A stretch of DNA of 24,104 bases from Saccoglossus kowalevskii (GCF_000003605.2 NW_003152254.1:556684-580787), one strand, 5' to 3'. Shown: positions 1 through 10,080, counted from the stretch's first letter. The notes: generated by a model from the sequence alone, not told the origin. Made by a program: numbers and translations.

Positions 1-167
1 ACACTTTTTTTTTTCCAGGTGACTGTTCCAGTTATTCTCCTCTGTTTGTTGTGCATTGTAAAGTTGAATGTCAGATGGCAACTCGTGTGACATCATGGCC
101 CGAACTTCGCTCAAACTAACCATGGCAACCAGACAAACGAACAACAATATTCGAGATTTTACCATAT
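1..167 (-). CDS. Secreted peptide precursor, copy A, coding exon (partial)
   Basis: The reading frame starts at ATG 165-163 and stays open to the window edge, so the C-terminus is missing. The first 23 residues form a clear signal peptide: basic MVKSR, hydrophobic core ILLFVCLVAM, then a small-residue end near SEVRA. A polar spacer follows, with ELPSD, QQTEENN and NSHLEKKKC; the Lys run is a possible dibasic processing site just before a Cys. The exon start is set by an acceptor AG at 169-168, two bases before ATG, as in copies B and C. The 5' UTR exon lies at 2086-2152, so the intron is about 1.9 kb. The Lys run is encoded by ten adenines, so indels are possible there. Secretion is well supported. 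The mature peptide and its role are unknown, and no named family was recognised. Confidence 0.72.
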
Positions 168-2085
168 CTACAGTGAAATAGAATATGCTAAAATCAAGAG
201 AGATATGCAAAAGTGCTGGATCGGTGAAATATGTATGGAATAATGTAAATGTAATGTAGTTTACTAGTTAGACGCCCTGGTTTCTACAGGTAAGTAGATA
301 TTAGTAGTATAATACTTATTAGAATAATATACGTAATAAATATGCACACAAAGTGGACACTGTGCCATTATATGTATATTTTATTGTTCCCCCTTTTTGT
401 AACGTATTGAGTAAATAAAGAAAAAGGTAACGTGTAAGTAATAACGTAAGTTATCAATAGCAGTGTACCCACGAGTTGGAAAATGTGTGCGCGGTTGGAT
501 TCTTGTATGACTATAAACTAGACGGGGAATGACACAACGCATTCGAATTTCGGACACACATGTAGTACACACTTACGTGAACATTATTTATCGTGTTCGT
601 AGCGAATGATCGAACACCACATTACCAAATATTATTTTAGTGGAAAAATGTTCATGAAATATAGAAATAAACTGAATGTTTTATCACATACATGAAACGT
701 CATTTGATCGAGCCTATTCTTCAAGTTATGACATCCTAACGTCGACCGTTTGTTATCGCTGGTAAGATTATTTCGTGCGTTATTTAACTGTATCTACTAA
801 CTACTAATTAGGTACAGACTGGAACTACGCATCTGGTGACAGTGATATATCATGAAGAGTAACCACACAGATCGATTATTAAGGTTTCTGGATTCAGTTT
901 TAAAATAGGTGATGAGGGATCGGCGGACTCATTGTGAACCTTTTAAAAGGTCGAATAGCATCTGCAGTTCCTGTGTGTTCCAGATTTGTTAATGACTGCT
1001 TTATTGTTCAGTACTCTCGTATTCTACCATAATCCTGTGTCTTATGTAGAGTGATTTATTTCACTTCGATTATGTGATGAATGTCAACACAGTCTGCAAA
1101 ATTAACTGTTCTCTCAGAACAAATTTGACTGTCGATAAGAAGTTTCTTTAATCAAGCATTTTTAGAAGGAATGTGTTCTTTCAAAATGAACGTGCTCAAT
1201 AGTGAAACTTGCACCTTAAAGTGGCCCATAAGGCTAGTTTTATGTATTTTTTAGGTGCTACTCCACCAGCAGAGATAAGCAGATGATATGTGAGTGAATG
1301 CAACGACTGGTCAGTGATCACACACAGATTTTTCAGGTGCGCCGTGTACATTCTGTTCGTGGTTCCTGAACTGATCATCCGTCCATTGTCCATCCACGCA
1401 AAAGTTACATAACCTACAGACTCAGCAACCACGCTGTTTTTTTTTTAGAAAATTCGCAAAAAGTTGAACTTTCGAAATTCTAATACTGCGGGTAATGATA
1501 TCATTTTTAATTTAAACAGATTTAAAAGGTCAAACAATTTGTCAACTCGCATTTGAAGGCAAAGTTGTACTATTCTCTCTGCCCATGCCAAAACAATCTC
1601 TCCTGCCTTCTCATAATTCCTACGTATATTTTGTTTTTCAAATTAAACTGGTTTTCTTAAGAACTAGGAAACCGGGAATAATGAAAGAGCGCATTCGTAT
1701 TAAATGATCATTGTTGAGAACAAGAAATTTACTAAACAGAACGGAAACCGTCCGATTTCGAAGGTTCAGCAAATTGTTAGTACCATAGAAACTAGCCAAA
1801 AAGAAGTATCACATTTATAAAGCAAACTGTGTATATACGTTTAACAGTTCGTTTACACTTGCCGAGTCTGATGGAACACAACTGGATATCGGCAGTCAAG
1901 CGGCGTGTAATTGTATATCCACTTCATAGCGCATATTGTTTCGGTAGCGCGTGTGCTCTTCCTTATTCTATAACTGGTTGAATGTTATTTTATTGCCAGT
2001 TATTAGCTGCATATCACCAAACGTAGGGCAAATGTATTTGAGCATAACATAATAAAAAATATAACTGAAACAGATGTCTACTTAC
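168..2085 (-). other. Intron 1 of peptide gene A
   Basis: This stretch lies between the donor GTAAGT at 2085-2080 and the acceptor AG at 169-168. No coding exon is seen in it. Bases 1-1140 match the B locus (15175-16440) almost throughout, and 1140-1990 match 21275-22140 in the E segment. B lacks about 750 bases of the A intron, with the junction near 16437-16475. The acceptor's pyrimidine tract is shorter in A than in B, where a run of T precedes CACTCTAG. Confidence 0.6.
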
Positions 2086-2089
2086 TTCA
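1978..2089. repeat. 112-bp perfect direct repeat, first copy (spans donor of gene A)
   Basis: Bases 1978-2089 recur without mismatch at 2417-2528, an offset of 439. The repeat ends inside the splice donor of exon 1 of gene A. The equivalent paralogous positions at 16505, 20310 and 22130 are diverged, so perfect identity here means a recent copying event or an assembly duplicate. Confidence 0.95.
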
Positions 2090-2152
2090 CAATATCTTCA
2101 CAAATTCAGTTGTGTTTTCTGTAGTATGATAACCACACTGGGTGTACTGACT
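2086..2152 (-). other. 5' UTR exon 1 of peptide gene A
   Basis: The predicted leader exon runs from the initiator A at 2152 to GTGAA at 2086, followed by donor GTAAGT. It is 67 bases long and contains no ATG, so the first ATG of the spliced mRNA would be the signal-peptide ATG. Copies B and E have leaders of identical length, and C is three bases longer. The leader sequence is conserved across copies, apart from scattered substitutions. Confidence 0.6.
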
Positions 2153-2181
2153 GAAATGTAATAATATAGCCTGTTTATATC
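2146..2181 (-). promoter_or_regulatory. Core promoter of peptide gene A (TATA + Inr)
   Basis: On the minus strand TATAAA lies at 2179-2174 and the initiator TTTCAGTCAGT at 2156-2146. The likely start A (2152) is 27 bases from the first T of the TATA box. The same arrangement is kept at B, C and E, which supports function rather than chance. Confidence 0.65.
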
Positions 2182-2416
2182 TACATATTCATGAGATGTG
2201 TATTTTCGTGACATAGCCGTTTTGCCGTGTCACTAACCATTTATAATACCATGTCAATCATATTTAATAATTAGTAAAATATGAACATACCCTTTATTCC
2301 ATTTGGCAAATATTGTTTCTCAAAAAACACTGAGGAATAATTTCGTATAGTGTAATGTTTTCTAATTTATAAATAAAATAGCAGTGTATTTTTTCCATTT
2401 TATTAACTGCATTGAA

Positions 2417-2528
2417 TTGAATGTTATTTTATTGCCAGTTATTAGCTGCATATCACCAAACGTAGGGCAAATGTATTTGAGCATAACATAATAAAAAATA
2501 TAACTGAAACAGATGTCTACTTACTTCA
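2417..2528. repeat. 112-bp perfect direct repeat, second copy (inserted patch)
   Basis: This copy replaces the segment that, in the C and E units, holds a conserved stretch between about 20715 and 20785 or 22550 and 22610. Flanking sequence on both sides still matches those units. The left junction shares TTGAATG with the source, which fits a templated insertion during break repair. Confidence 0.9.
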
Positions 2529-2589
2529 AATAGGACAAATATAAATCAGTTCCTAAAAATACTATATTATGATGAACATGTTTGCAAAA

Positions 2590-3200
2590 CACACACAGTA
2601 CGACTGAAATTACATCTTCGTATACTGTTCAGGCGCTATGACCTCCACAATATTCAGACCCTCATCACGGTGACCTTCACCATGTAACAGTGTCTTACTA
2701 TGATTCACACTATGAACCTCGATGTATGCCTCTCTGTAACCACAATAGGTGAATGAGAGGTAATAGATATGGCTCTCAGTGAGAATCATTTCTTGTCGAT
2801 GAAAGCCAATACACTGTGTTCACAGTACCCGTTGTGGCTGACACTGTGGTTCTTAACATGCTTATAACAGTGGTCATCTCGGTAACACTTAGGATTGTCT
2901 GTAACTCTTGCTCACATTATGACGTTTATTGTGTCCCTAAGTGAACGTCACAGGGGTATCCACTCTGAACTATTAACCACAATAAATGTCTGCATCTGGT
3001 CTTCATAGTGTATATCACTATCATTCACATTGTGGCTCTACCTGCAGACCACACAATTCCCCCATCGTGACATTCACAGTAACCAAGCTCCCAGTACACA
3101 AAGTTACTCTCACAATGTCTCTCATTCTTTTTGTTTCACAATGTGACAGTCAATGAGTTTCTCGCAGTGAACCTCAAATTGTATCACATTGAGGCACATA
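2590..3200. repeat. Degenerate CACTGTG/CACAGTG short-period repeat, upstream of gene A
   Basis: Units of roughly 20 bases built from words such as CACAGTG, CACTGTGG, TCACAATGTGAC and CTCACAATG recur with heavy decay. Closely related blocks follow the promoters at 16770-17420 and 22740-23740. No conserved reading frame is seen. The array is cut by the DIRS-like element and resumes at 7929. Confidence 0.7.
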
Positions 3201-3440
3201 TAGTCCAGTCATTCTAGCTAAAAAGGGGGGCCAACCCGTCGCAAATTGTAACAGAAATAATTTCTTCACAGTGCTTTTTGGAAAGGTATCTAGATGGATA
3301 TACTAAAAGTCTAGGAAAATCTAGGCTTCCGAAATATACCTAATTTGCATATATTCAAAATGGCCGTTTTGCACATATTTACAACATGGAAATATAACTA
3401 TTTGGAAATATCTTTAATTCTAGATAAGGTATTTTAAAAA
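3201..3440. repeat. Left inverted terminal repeat of the DIRS-like element
   Basis: It pairs with 7735-7928 on the opposite strand. Besides the perfect tracts at 3250-3270 and 3300-3330, words near TTACAACATGGAAATATAAC and TCTTTAATTCTAGAT also match in inverted form. Similarity resumes further in, near 3519-3575 against 7600-7648. Confidence 0.85.
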
Positions 3441-3709
3441 TTCATGATGCTATGGCACTGTTTTGAGTCGGAGAAGGTATGAGAGTGCCAAATGTGTTGA
3501 TTGGGTAGATGAAAATTAGCATAAATCCAATATGGCCGCGATAATATAATTATTTAATGTAACTTCCGGGTTCTCTTCTATGTGGCATAAGTAATAAGTT
3601 TAAGATGCTAGAATACAATTTTAAAGAGAATCGTACAGTACAGAAAAGATGTAAATTAATGGTTTCCTGGGTAGACGGACGCTTCATCTGCATAAATCCA
3701 ACATGGTTG
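3347..3709 (+). repeat. Three spaced repeats of GCATAAATCCAATATGGCCG in the left arm
   Basis: Related 20-base words sit at 3347-3366, 3519-3538 and 3690-3709, spaced 172 and 171 bases. The last two are also preceded by a shared TGGGTAGA word. One inverted copy lies in the right arm at 7629-7648. They suggest that the left arm was built by tandem duplication of a unit of about 170 bases. Confidence 0.65.
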
Positions 3710-4270
3710 TCACATCTAAAAGAAAAACTAGAGGAATGAAACATCTTGATTGGATCTACAAATCTACTATACTATATACATAACATACCATTTAAACGTA
3801 AATTTTCAACTCTATAAAATATATTTTTGATTTAACAAACTGTATTAAATAGTTATAATTCTGTCCAAAAGTTTATTGTTTGATTAATGTAATTGCTAAT
3901 CATCATCATTGAACTACATTTGTGCATCCAGATCCTCGACATTGACCACAAACTACAGAACATTCAAGGTTGTGCTTTCTGCAGGTACGTCTGAGACTGC
4001 GACAGTCTGTAGAGCAGTTGCATCTCACTATTCAGGTGCTGCCTCCTTGTCAGTTATTACAGGAATAACGATCGGTTGTGAACCGCGTCCTGAGATTTGC
4101 TTCATGGCGAGAAACCCGATTCGTGTCTTTTTCACGACTTGATTGTCCATAAAGGCGACACACCCGTACAAAAAGTTCAGCCCGACGCCTACCTGAAGCG
4201 AGGGTGAGTAGGAAGACTGTTTTTCACGTGAAAAGTTTGAGTGTTGCTGATCGGAGAGGCTCAAAGGGCA
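3710..4270. other. Left inner part of the DIRS-like element, no recognisable gene
   Basis: The first part is AT-rich; from about 3950 composition shifts to the GC-rich interior. A short minus-strand frame at 4028-4264 is open but matches nothing I recognise. In an intact element the recombinase catalytic core should lie about here, and its Arg-His-Arg-Tyr pattern was not seen. Confidence 0.4.
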
Positions 4271-4276
4271 GTCTGC

Positions 4277-4660
4277 TTAGAGCGACCAACACAACCGATA
4301 AGTTCCAATTGGTTGCTTCCCTCGTTCAGGGTCTAGGCTTCTGATTAAACAGTAAAAAGTCTCTGATTGGTAGGACAACCGGCTAGCCTCGTCCCCAGAG
4401 AATCCCAATGGTGGGTGACAAGGCTGGCTGGACAAGTCCATTTCGTTCAAAGGATGGACGAAAAGTCGGTTGTCTGGCCAACAAAGGGATGGCATGGATA
4501 TCCCTTCCACTACACCAATCAGTGTACGCACATCATTTCGAGGCGTAGTTTGTGTTGGTGGGATTCCTGTTCGCCCTGGTCAGGACGTTGGCAGCCCACT
4601 CAGAAAAAATCCAACTGAGTGAGTCAACTGAGAGCCTCGATGCGTGTAAGTGGTACACTG
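4277..4660 (-). pseudogene. Tyrosine recombinase N-terminal fragment of the DIRS-like element
   Basis: At the end of the frame 4958-4533 the residues HLHASRLS, WAANVLTRANRNPTNTNYASK fit the N-terminal helix region that opens DIRS recombinases (LHLHAWRLS ... TNRTYDSK pattern). The frame stops soon after, and a second frame at 4531-4277 continues without recognisable catalytic motifs. The integrase role of this domain is known for DIRS elements; this copy looks truncated and inactive. Confidence 0.6.
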
Positions 4661-4779
4661 CTGGGCTCAAAGACAGGGCGCCGTCCGGTTGGGACAGCAG
4701 ATCCGGAAGTTCGGAAGCACCCCTGGTGTTTACAATGGTAGTGGAAACCAGACCTTGCTTGGCCCGTTGGGCGCCCCCG

Positions 4780-5537
4780 TCAAAGTACAGATGCGCTCCT
4801 GTCAAAGTTTCTCCAGTAACCGGTGAATAGTGGGAAGAGAGGAAAGGCATACACATCCATATTCGACCATCCATGTGGGTCCATGGGGGTTGAATAAGTG
4901 TCCCTGGCCCAGGCTCCTGGAGTCGGCAGGAGTGTCGTGTATGTCGAGAGCTTGTCATTCCGGGGTGTGGTGAATAGGTCTAACTTTGAACCGTCCCACC
5001 ACCAAAACAGTCTGGAGGTTACCCATTGGGGTATCCGCCACTCCGCGTTCTGGAGACGGAGCCCCCACGAGAGGGCGTCCGCTTGACTGTTTCTTGCCTC
5101 TGGAAGGTGGTGTGCGGCTATCTCCACATTGTATTCCATGTACCAAATGAGAATTCGCTCTGCTAGGACTGACAACGATGGGAATCTAGTCCCCCATCTT
5201 TGTAGCTATAGGAGACAACCACTGTGTTGTCCGTGAGAAGCAAGACTCTGTGGTCTCAAACTAAGCGCACTTCTTTCAGTTCGGGCCAGTTGATATGGCA
5301 GTCCTGAATCTAACGCAGGGGCCATATTTTCCATTGGGCTTGTTCGTCCAATAAGTGCACTCTCCAACATGTGAGGGAGGCATCCGTTTCCAGATTCATA
5401 GCCGTGGCGAGTTGGTCCAAGGGGTCCCCCTGCCTGAGGTTGGCAATTGCCGACCACCAGGTCAAGGCATCCCTCACTTGGTCCGAGAGTGTAACTCGCC
5501 TCTCCAGTTCCTGTAAGAAAGCCAAGTGTTGCAACAA
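4780..5537 (-). pseudogene. RNase H domain and linker of the DIRS-like polyprotein, frameshifted
   Basis: Several frames together spell an RNase H domain. TDASLTCW (5387-5364) carries the first Asp. HINWPELKEV (about 5295-5265) carries the Glu, TDNT (5234-5223) the next Asp, and NSQADALS (about 5090-5065) the last Asp. Further on, LDLFTTPRNDKLSTY and GAWARD, then MDVYAFPLFPLF, match the conserved linker between RNase H and recombinase in DIRS elements. At least two frameshifts separate these pieces, so no complete protein can be made. RNase H would remove the RNA strand after reverse transcription. Confidence 0.8.
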
Positions 5538-5779
5538 AAGTGGACTGTAACGGGCGGCTGCTTAACGCGGCCTGGGGGAACTACCCTGCGAACTGCTGAC
5601 ATCATTCTGGTGATCCGCATTAGTTCTCAGAGGGACACAGAGGGAATGCTGACTAGGCGTTAGGCTAGGTCGTTTAGGCAATGGGCCTGCAGAGACCGTA
5701 CCAAGCCCACCTCCGTGTCGAACTCCCTGGCCAGGAACACCAACTGTTGTGTTGGCTGAGGGTGGGACTTGCTCGATTT

Positions 5780-6504
5780 ACTAGGAAGCACAACTGGTCT
5801 AGAAAATCTGGTGTTAGCCTTACTGTCTGACTAACTACCTCTTGTTTGGTTGTGTACCAAACAGATATCTATCTAGGTACACGTTGATGTGTACCGATGT
5901 GATGTGTACTGGCGCAGCAGTAGCACCACCTGTTTCCACACTCTGGTGAATACGTATGGAGCCATGCAAAACCGGAGGGGGAGCACCCCGGCTCGACTAC
6001 TTGGTCAAACTGGGCGAGTCGAAGGAGTCGCTGACTCACTGGCTGTATTGGTATGTGCGGGTAAGTATCGCTCAAATCTAGCGAGGCTAACCAGTAGAAA
6101 CAGAGCACGGAGAATAATATGGTGCTCGGCGTTTTCAGGAAGCTCATACTGATTTAATCTGCTTAAGTCCAGAACGGGGCACAGCCACCTGTAGTCTCAG
6201 TTTTAGTCTTTGGAACCACCAATACTTGCAAGTAGAAGCCCGAACTTAACGCCGGGCCCCCTGTCCTGTGTATAGCGCCCTTTGTAAGCAAACTATCTAC
6301 CTTCTCTTGGATTGCTCCCGCTTTTCGGGGGTTCCCTGGTAGTACCCCAAACAGGGGCTGAGCCAGGGGGATGGAGATTGCAGCGGGATCATGTAACCGT
6401 GTATCGCCACCTGGAGAGTCCATGGATTGGTTACGTGCTGCCTTTGAACCGGAATACACCAGCACAGTCAGTGCGACAGAGATGTGTGGATTCGGCGGTT
6501 CCAC
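5780..6504 (-). pseudogene. Reverse transcriptase domain of the DIRS-like polyprotein, broken
   Basis: The frame starting at 6504 holds VDSLLTKGAIHR, SSGFYLQVLVVPKTK and a TGG end, the usual start of a DIRS reverse transcriptase. A frame change near 6180 leads to PVLDLSRLNQYELPE, and another near 6140 leads to WLASLDLSDTYPHIPI (6093-6046), which carries the first catalytic Asp. The active-site box, normally YLDD, reads YLDR (5879-5868), with a stop shortly after. Frameshifts, stops and the lost Asp mark it as dead. Family assignment is firm; subfamily was not resolved. Confidence 0.85.
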
Positions 6505-6570
6505 ATCGGGGTTATCTCTCCTCCGACGAGGTGAGACCCCGCGAGGCCTGTAGAAGTCAATATTTTCCGG

Positions 6571-7400
6571 CTACCGCCGATATATGCCCATCCCCCTTGC
6601 CACAAGCAAAAGCATCAAACCTGCTTCCGCTGCGAGCTGGGTAGGCGACCCCTGAGGAAGAGGGGGCGGTGGGCACCTCCTGGTCCCTTCTTCCTGGGGG
6701 CGCATCGCCACTCTTCCCTCCCCCGGAAGAGCCAGGACACTTGCCTCTAGGCTACTTCTGGCCAGTAAGTGCCAACTTTGGTTGTTACGTTTTCCCAGCA
6801 AAATTGGCTCGCGTCGGTCAGTGGGATCCCAAAGCACCGAGACTACTCCTTCCATCCTCAAAAAAGAAGAGGGTGGGGGAGATCCAGCCTGTGTAACTGA
6901 GGCGGTGGTGCGCCCAGTGAAAACAGTCAAAACCGCATTCCGCTGTACAGAGGCAGCCCCTGCCAGAGCCAGATGACACTGCAGGATATCCCGCTTAGCC
7001 GTGTGGTGTCTCACCAATGGCTGTGTCTGCTGGTCTAGGAGCCTGGTGTGTTCCGCCATTGATACTTCAGAGTGCTGGCGGCGCAAAACTATTCATTCCA
7101 GTAGGCTGGCCACAACTCGAAGGTTGAGGGTCGCCACTCTGCTCTCAGTGCGAGGATTGTTTCCGACTAACCGGTCGAAATATTCCATGAACGTGGCCAC
7201 CCCCTTTGACCGAAGCCAAAAAAAAAACGTGGTACCGGGGTCGGGGAGGAACCGAAAGATTTGAGCGGGGAGCAAGATCTGACTCCAGACTCTCCTGCCT
7301 CCGGTCTCAAACACCGCTCGATTGGGTAGCACTTGGTCCAGCGGAAAAGGTTGAGCATAACATTTACCTACCCTAAGGACTTAGGCCTCTATCCCGTGGG
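6571..7400 (-). pseudogene. Gag-like region of the DIRS-like element, with an in-frame stop
   Basis: Two open stretches in the same minus-strand frame (7332-7096 and 7092-6574) are separated by a single TGA at 7095-7093. The first includes the aromatic run TTFFFWLRSKGVATFMEYF; the second ends in a Pro- and Gly-rich tail. Position upstream of the reverse transcriptase fits the gag-like first gene of DIRS elements. Gag sequences are poorly conserved, so the call rests mostly on position. Confidence 0.5.
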
Positions 7401-7734
7401 GGACCAAGGTCCGCCCATCAACACCGTCTGTGCGTTCTCCCCTACGTCCAGCACTCGGCGGGATCCAAAGCAATGCCGAATGCAGGATTCTGGATCCCGG
7501 AAGTGACAGTCATCAGGTCGCTAGGATCGATGTCCCCCCTCACCCCACGGCGTGGCTCATGGAGTCATTACGAGGAACAGACTCCGAGGGGCCGCCCGAG
7601 GTTGCACATTTAAATGATACTATTTTGACGGCCATATTGGATTTATGCAAATGGGATTATTGTTCAATCAAATGTTTCACAATCACATACATTCACACAC
7701 ACCAAACCATATCGCAGCAACTTCAATATCAAAA

Positions 7735-7928
7735 ATAATGTCATCTAGAATTAAAGATATGTCCTAATAGTTATATTTTCCATGTTGTAAAAATGCACCA
7801 GATATATTTTGGAAGCCTAGATTTTCCTAGACTTTTAGTATGTCAATCTAGGCACCTCCCCGGAATGTATTGTGAAGAAATTATTTCTGTTGCAATTTGT
7901 GATGGGTCAAACCATAAATTGACTGGCT
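7735..7928. repeat. Right inverted terminal repeat of the DIRS-like element
   Basis: This is the inverse partner of 3201-3440, with perfect tracts at 7811-7841 and 7871-7891 and the tip GACTGG at 7921-7926. Just outside, CTGTACC resumes the host repeat that is uninterrupted near 23315. Confidence 0.85.
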
Positions 7929-8312
7929 ACACTCTGTACCTTTCAACATGTTGCTAAGTCTAGTTTCCATATCGGATCTCTTTTTGTATCACACAGTGGC
8001 AATTGCAATGTGACCCTGACAGTAGCCATTCTTGTGGCTATGAGTGTATCTCGTGTTGGTCCATACAAAAAGTGTATGTCATAGAGGCACACAAATACTA
8101 CTACTAGTCACATCATTTCATAGTGACTCTCGCAATGTTTCTCTATGATGCACTAACTGTAAAACGCAACAATCAACCACAGTGTCAATCCCATTTACAT
8201 TGTGTTTGATTGTGGCTCTCACTGTGAGTGTCAACATGACTGCCTCTATGACAGATGTGTGGAGTTTCACATCAGAAGCTACTGTGACGCAACCGATTCA
8301 CTAACCCATCAT
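7929..8312. repeat. Degenerate CACTGTG repeat, continuation of the block broken by the DIRS-like element
   Basis: It aligns along its length with 23315-23745, sharing GTTGCTAAGTCTAGTTTCCA, GCAATTGCAATGTGAC and the ending CACTAAC..CATCATTCAATT. It is the distal part of the A upstream region. Confidence 0.75.
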
Positions 8313-8750
8313 TCAATTATGTTTTCCATAGTATGATAATCGCACTCTAAAATTATCTTATATTCTGTTTATATTTTCATATTCATGAGATATGTGTACA
8401 GAATTTTTTAACTAGAATATAAAAAGCATGTTTAATAGTTAGTAACTAAAATATAGAATAATAATCTTTATTACATGTGGCAAAAATTGTTTCTCAAAAA
8501 TCACTAGCAAACAATCTCATACTTCATAACTGTTTTATAAATGATTTGAAAGGTAACTAACCTATTTTGTCTTTCAAATATTGCATTGCATTGTGGGTAA
8601 TATAAATGGTTCTGTACCAGCATTATTTATTGTGGAGACAAATAAAACATTACCTAACATTACTCGATTGCGATATACAAAAAATAAAAACACAGTATGA
8701 GAGATGTTATATTTTTATATTCTGGGGAAAATTGTAGTTCCTGTCGAGCT
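8313..8750 (-). promoter_or_regulatory. Truncated and decayed promoter copy D
   Basis: The minus strand keeps ATATAAACAG (TATA box, about 8376-8367) and the leader word TTATCATACTATGGAAAACA. The initiator has decayed, the splice donor is absent and ATGs have entered the leader. Upstream sequence to 8750 (TTCATGAGATATGTGTA, GTGGAGACAAAT) is a diverged copy of the A/C/E promoter region. It is a non-functional duplicate joined to the A upstream repeat inside its leader exon. Confidence 0.6.
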
Positions 8751-9480
8751 GACCCTCAGTGTCTCTCATTAAGACACATATTAAGAACTTTAGTATGTAT
8801 CTCACAGAGGTTTTCATAGTGCTCATCACAATATTACTAACTGTAGGACAATGTATCACTCACTCTATCATTGTGACAGATAATGTGTCTTAATTTTCCC
8901 TTCTGTGGTATCCATCAAAGTATTAAAGGGCACGTATTCAAAATGAAAATCTCCTTATTTCATTTTAAATGACCAGACCATTATATATTTACGACAAGAC
9001 CGATTTGATTTGGTGAGCAATTGTTTGCAAACATCCAAAATTTCTATCACACCCCTCCTAACCATCTGAGTGTGCCCTTTACAGTGATCGTCATCGTGAT
9101 CATCACACTGTTGTGCATGGTGACACTCATCATGTCCCTCCTTCTGGCTATGACAATGTCACAATGAGACCCACACTATGAACCTCAATCCTTGTCTCAC
9201 TGTAATACTCAGAGTAATAGATGGGTCTCATGATGGGGACCTCACTGTGAATTTGTCCCTAAAGTTGTCTTTACAGTGACCTTTACGTTACCTCACACTG
9301 TTTACTCAATTTGTCAGTTATATTGATCCACATGAAGATCTCTACTGTTTATCATTTTGGTAGACACTGTGATTTTTAACATGTCCCTAACTGTAGTCTG
9401 GTAAAATCCTCATATCAATCTTTGCAGTTTATCATTGTGGCAGACACTGTTACGTTTTACCTAACTGTAGTTGGATAATA
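8751..9480. repeat. Degenerate CACTGTG repeat upstream of promoter remnant D
   Basis: Words such as CTCACAGAGG, TCATCACAATATTAC, ATCATTGTGGCAGACACTGT and CACTGTGAATTTG recur. TTTATCATTGTGGCAGACACTGT-like text occurs twice, near 9350 and 9430, as a local duplication. No gene seen. Confidence 0.6.
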
Positions 9481-9484
9481 ACTT

Positions 9485-9742
9485 CTACCCAATAAAGGAT
9501 TTTCGTGTCAATATACCATGTATGTGCCATACCAGAACATCAACAGTGTCTCGTCCAGATAAAACATCTGCAACTATTTTATCTAAATGTGCGACTAAAC
9601 TGAGTGCTTCGCCAATAAAAAGTGCAAGTATTACTTGAATGGTTAATCTGGTGAATTGCTTGGCATTACCTTCACTCATAATCTTATTTCTATTACTCAT
9701 GTAAATATCATTTTCGCTAAAGCATTCAAGGCGTGCAGTCAC
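9485..9742 (-). CDS. Candidate small membrane or secreted peptide exon
   Basis: An open stretch of about 85 codons in AT-rich DNA. An internal ATG (about 9679) opens MSEGNAKQFTRL, followed by the hydrophobic run TIQVILALFIGEALSLVA, then a mixed acidic/basic tail ending RKSFIG before the stop. An AG acceptor-like site (GAGTAATAG) lies about ten bases upstream of that ATG. The hydrophobic segment could be a signal anchor. No family recognised and no clear similarity to peptides A-C. It may be a chance open frame. Confidence 0.25.
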   Translation of the reverse strand: MTARLECFSENDIYMSNRNKIMSEGNAKQFTRLTIQVILALFIGEALSLVAHLDKIVADVLSGRDTVDVLVWHIHGILTRKSFIG

Positions 9743-10080
9743 ATTGCTAACATCAACGTTTTAAAGTGCTTATATATTTCATTGGACTACATGCTCTCAG
9801 GCGTGCTTTCTTTCCCAAGAGTACCTTGAAGCAAAATGTCGTTTATGCTTTAAATGTAATATAACTTACAAAGCTTCTGACTGTGTTTCTATTTTCATTT
9901 TTTTTTTCAAGTTACCGCCACTTCATCTGTGTGACCAATGTGTCCTGCATTCTTAGCTATGCATTTTAGTCTTACTTATGCATAATTTAACACCTTTATT
10001 GTTATTTTCCCATTGGATTATTTAGATATAGTGTTTGGTGTATTAACCGTAATAAAGAATTCATATTTACCAAGAATATA
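9743..10080. other. AT-rich unique sequence, nothing recognised
   Basis: It holds a T run at 9899-9908. No repeat match, RNA gene or coding signal was seen here. Confidence 0.4.

Larger units (their letters stand above)
3201..7928 (-). mobile_element. DIRS-like retrotransposon, degraded, with long inverted terminal repeats
   Basis: The element has imperfect inverted ends (3201-3440 and 7735-7928) tipped by CCAGTCATT and CCAGTCAATT. Two tracts are perfectly inverted: 21 bases at 3250-3270/7871-7891 and 31 bases at 3300-3330/7811-7841. The minus-strand interior carries, in order, a gag-like region, reverse transcriptase, RNase H and the start of a tyrosine recombinase, which is the DIRS gene order. 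The interior (about 3950-7615) is GC-rich against AT-rich arms. The flanks join into one repeat that is uninterrupted near 23311-23318, so the ends are defined by a paralogous empty site. No clear target duplication is seen, as expected for DIRS. The recombinase catalytic half seems to be missing. A DIRS fragment nested in a DNA transposon is a less likely alternative. Confidence 0.8.

Noticed and set aside
4367-4618. Plus-strand frames inside 3900-7740
   Set aside because: They are antisense shadows of the GC-rich DIRS-like interior, whose recognisable protein motifs all read on the minus strand.
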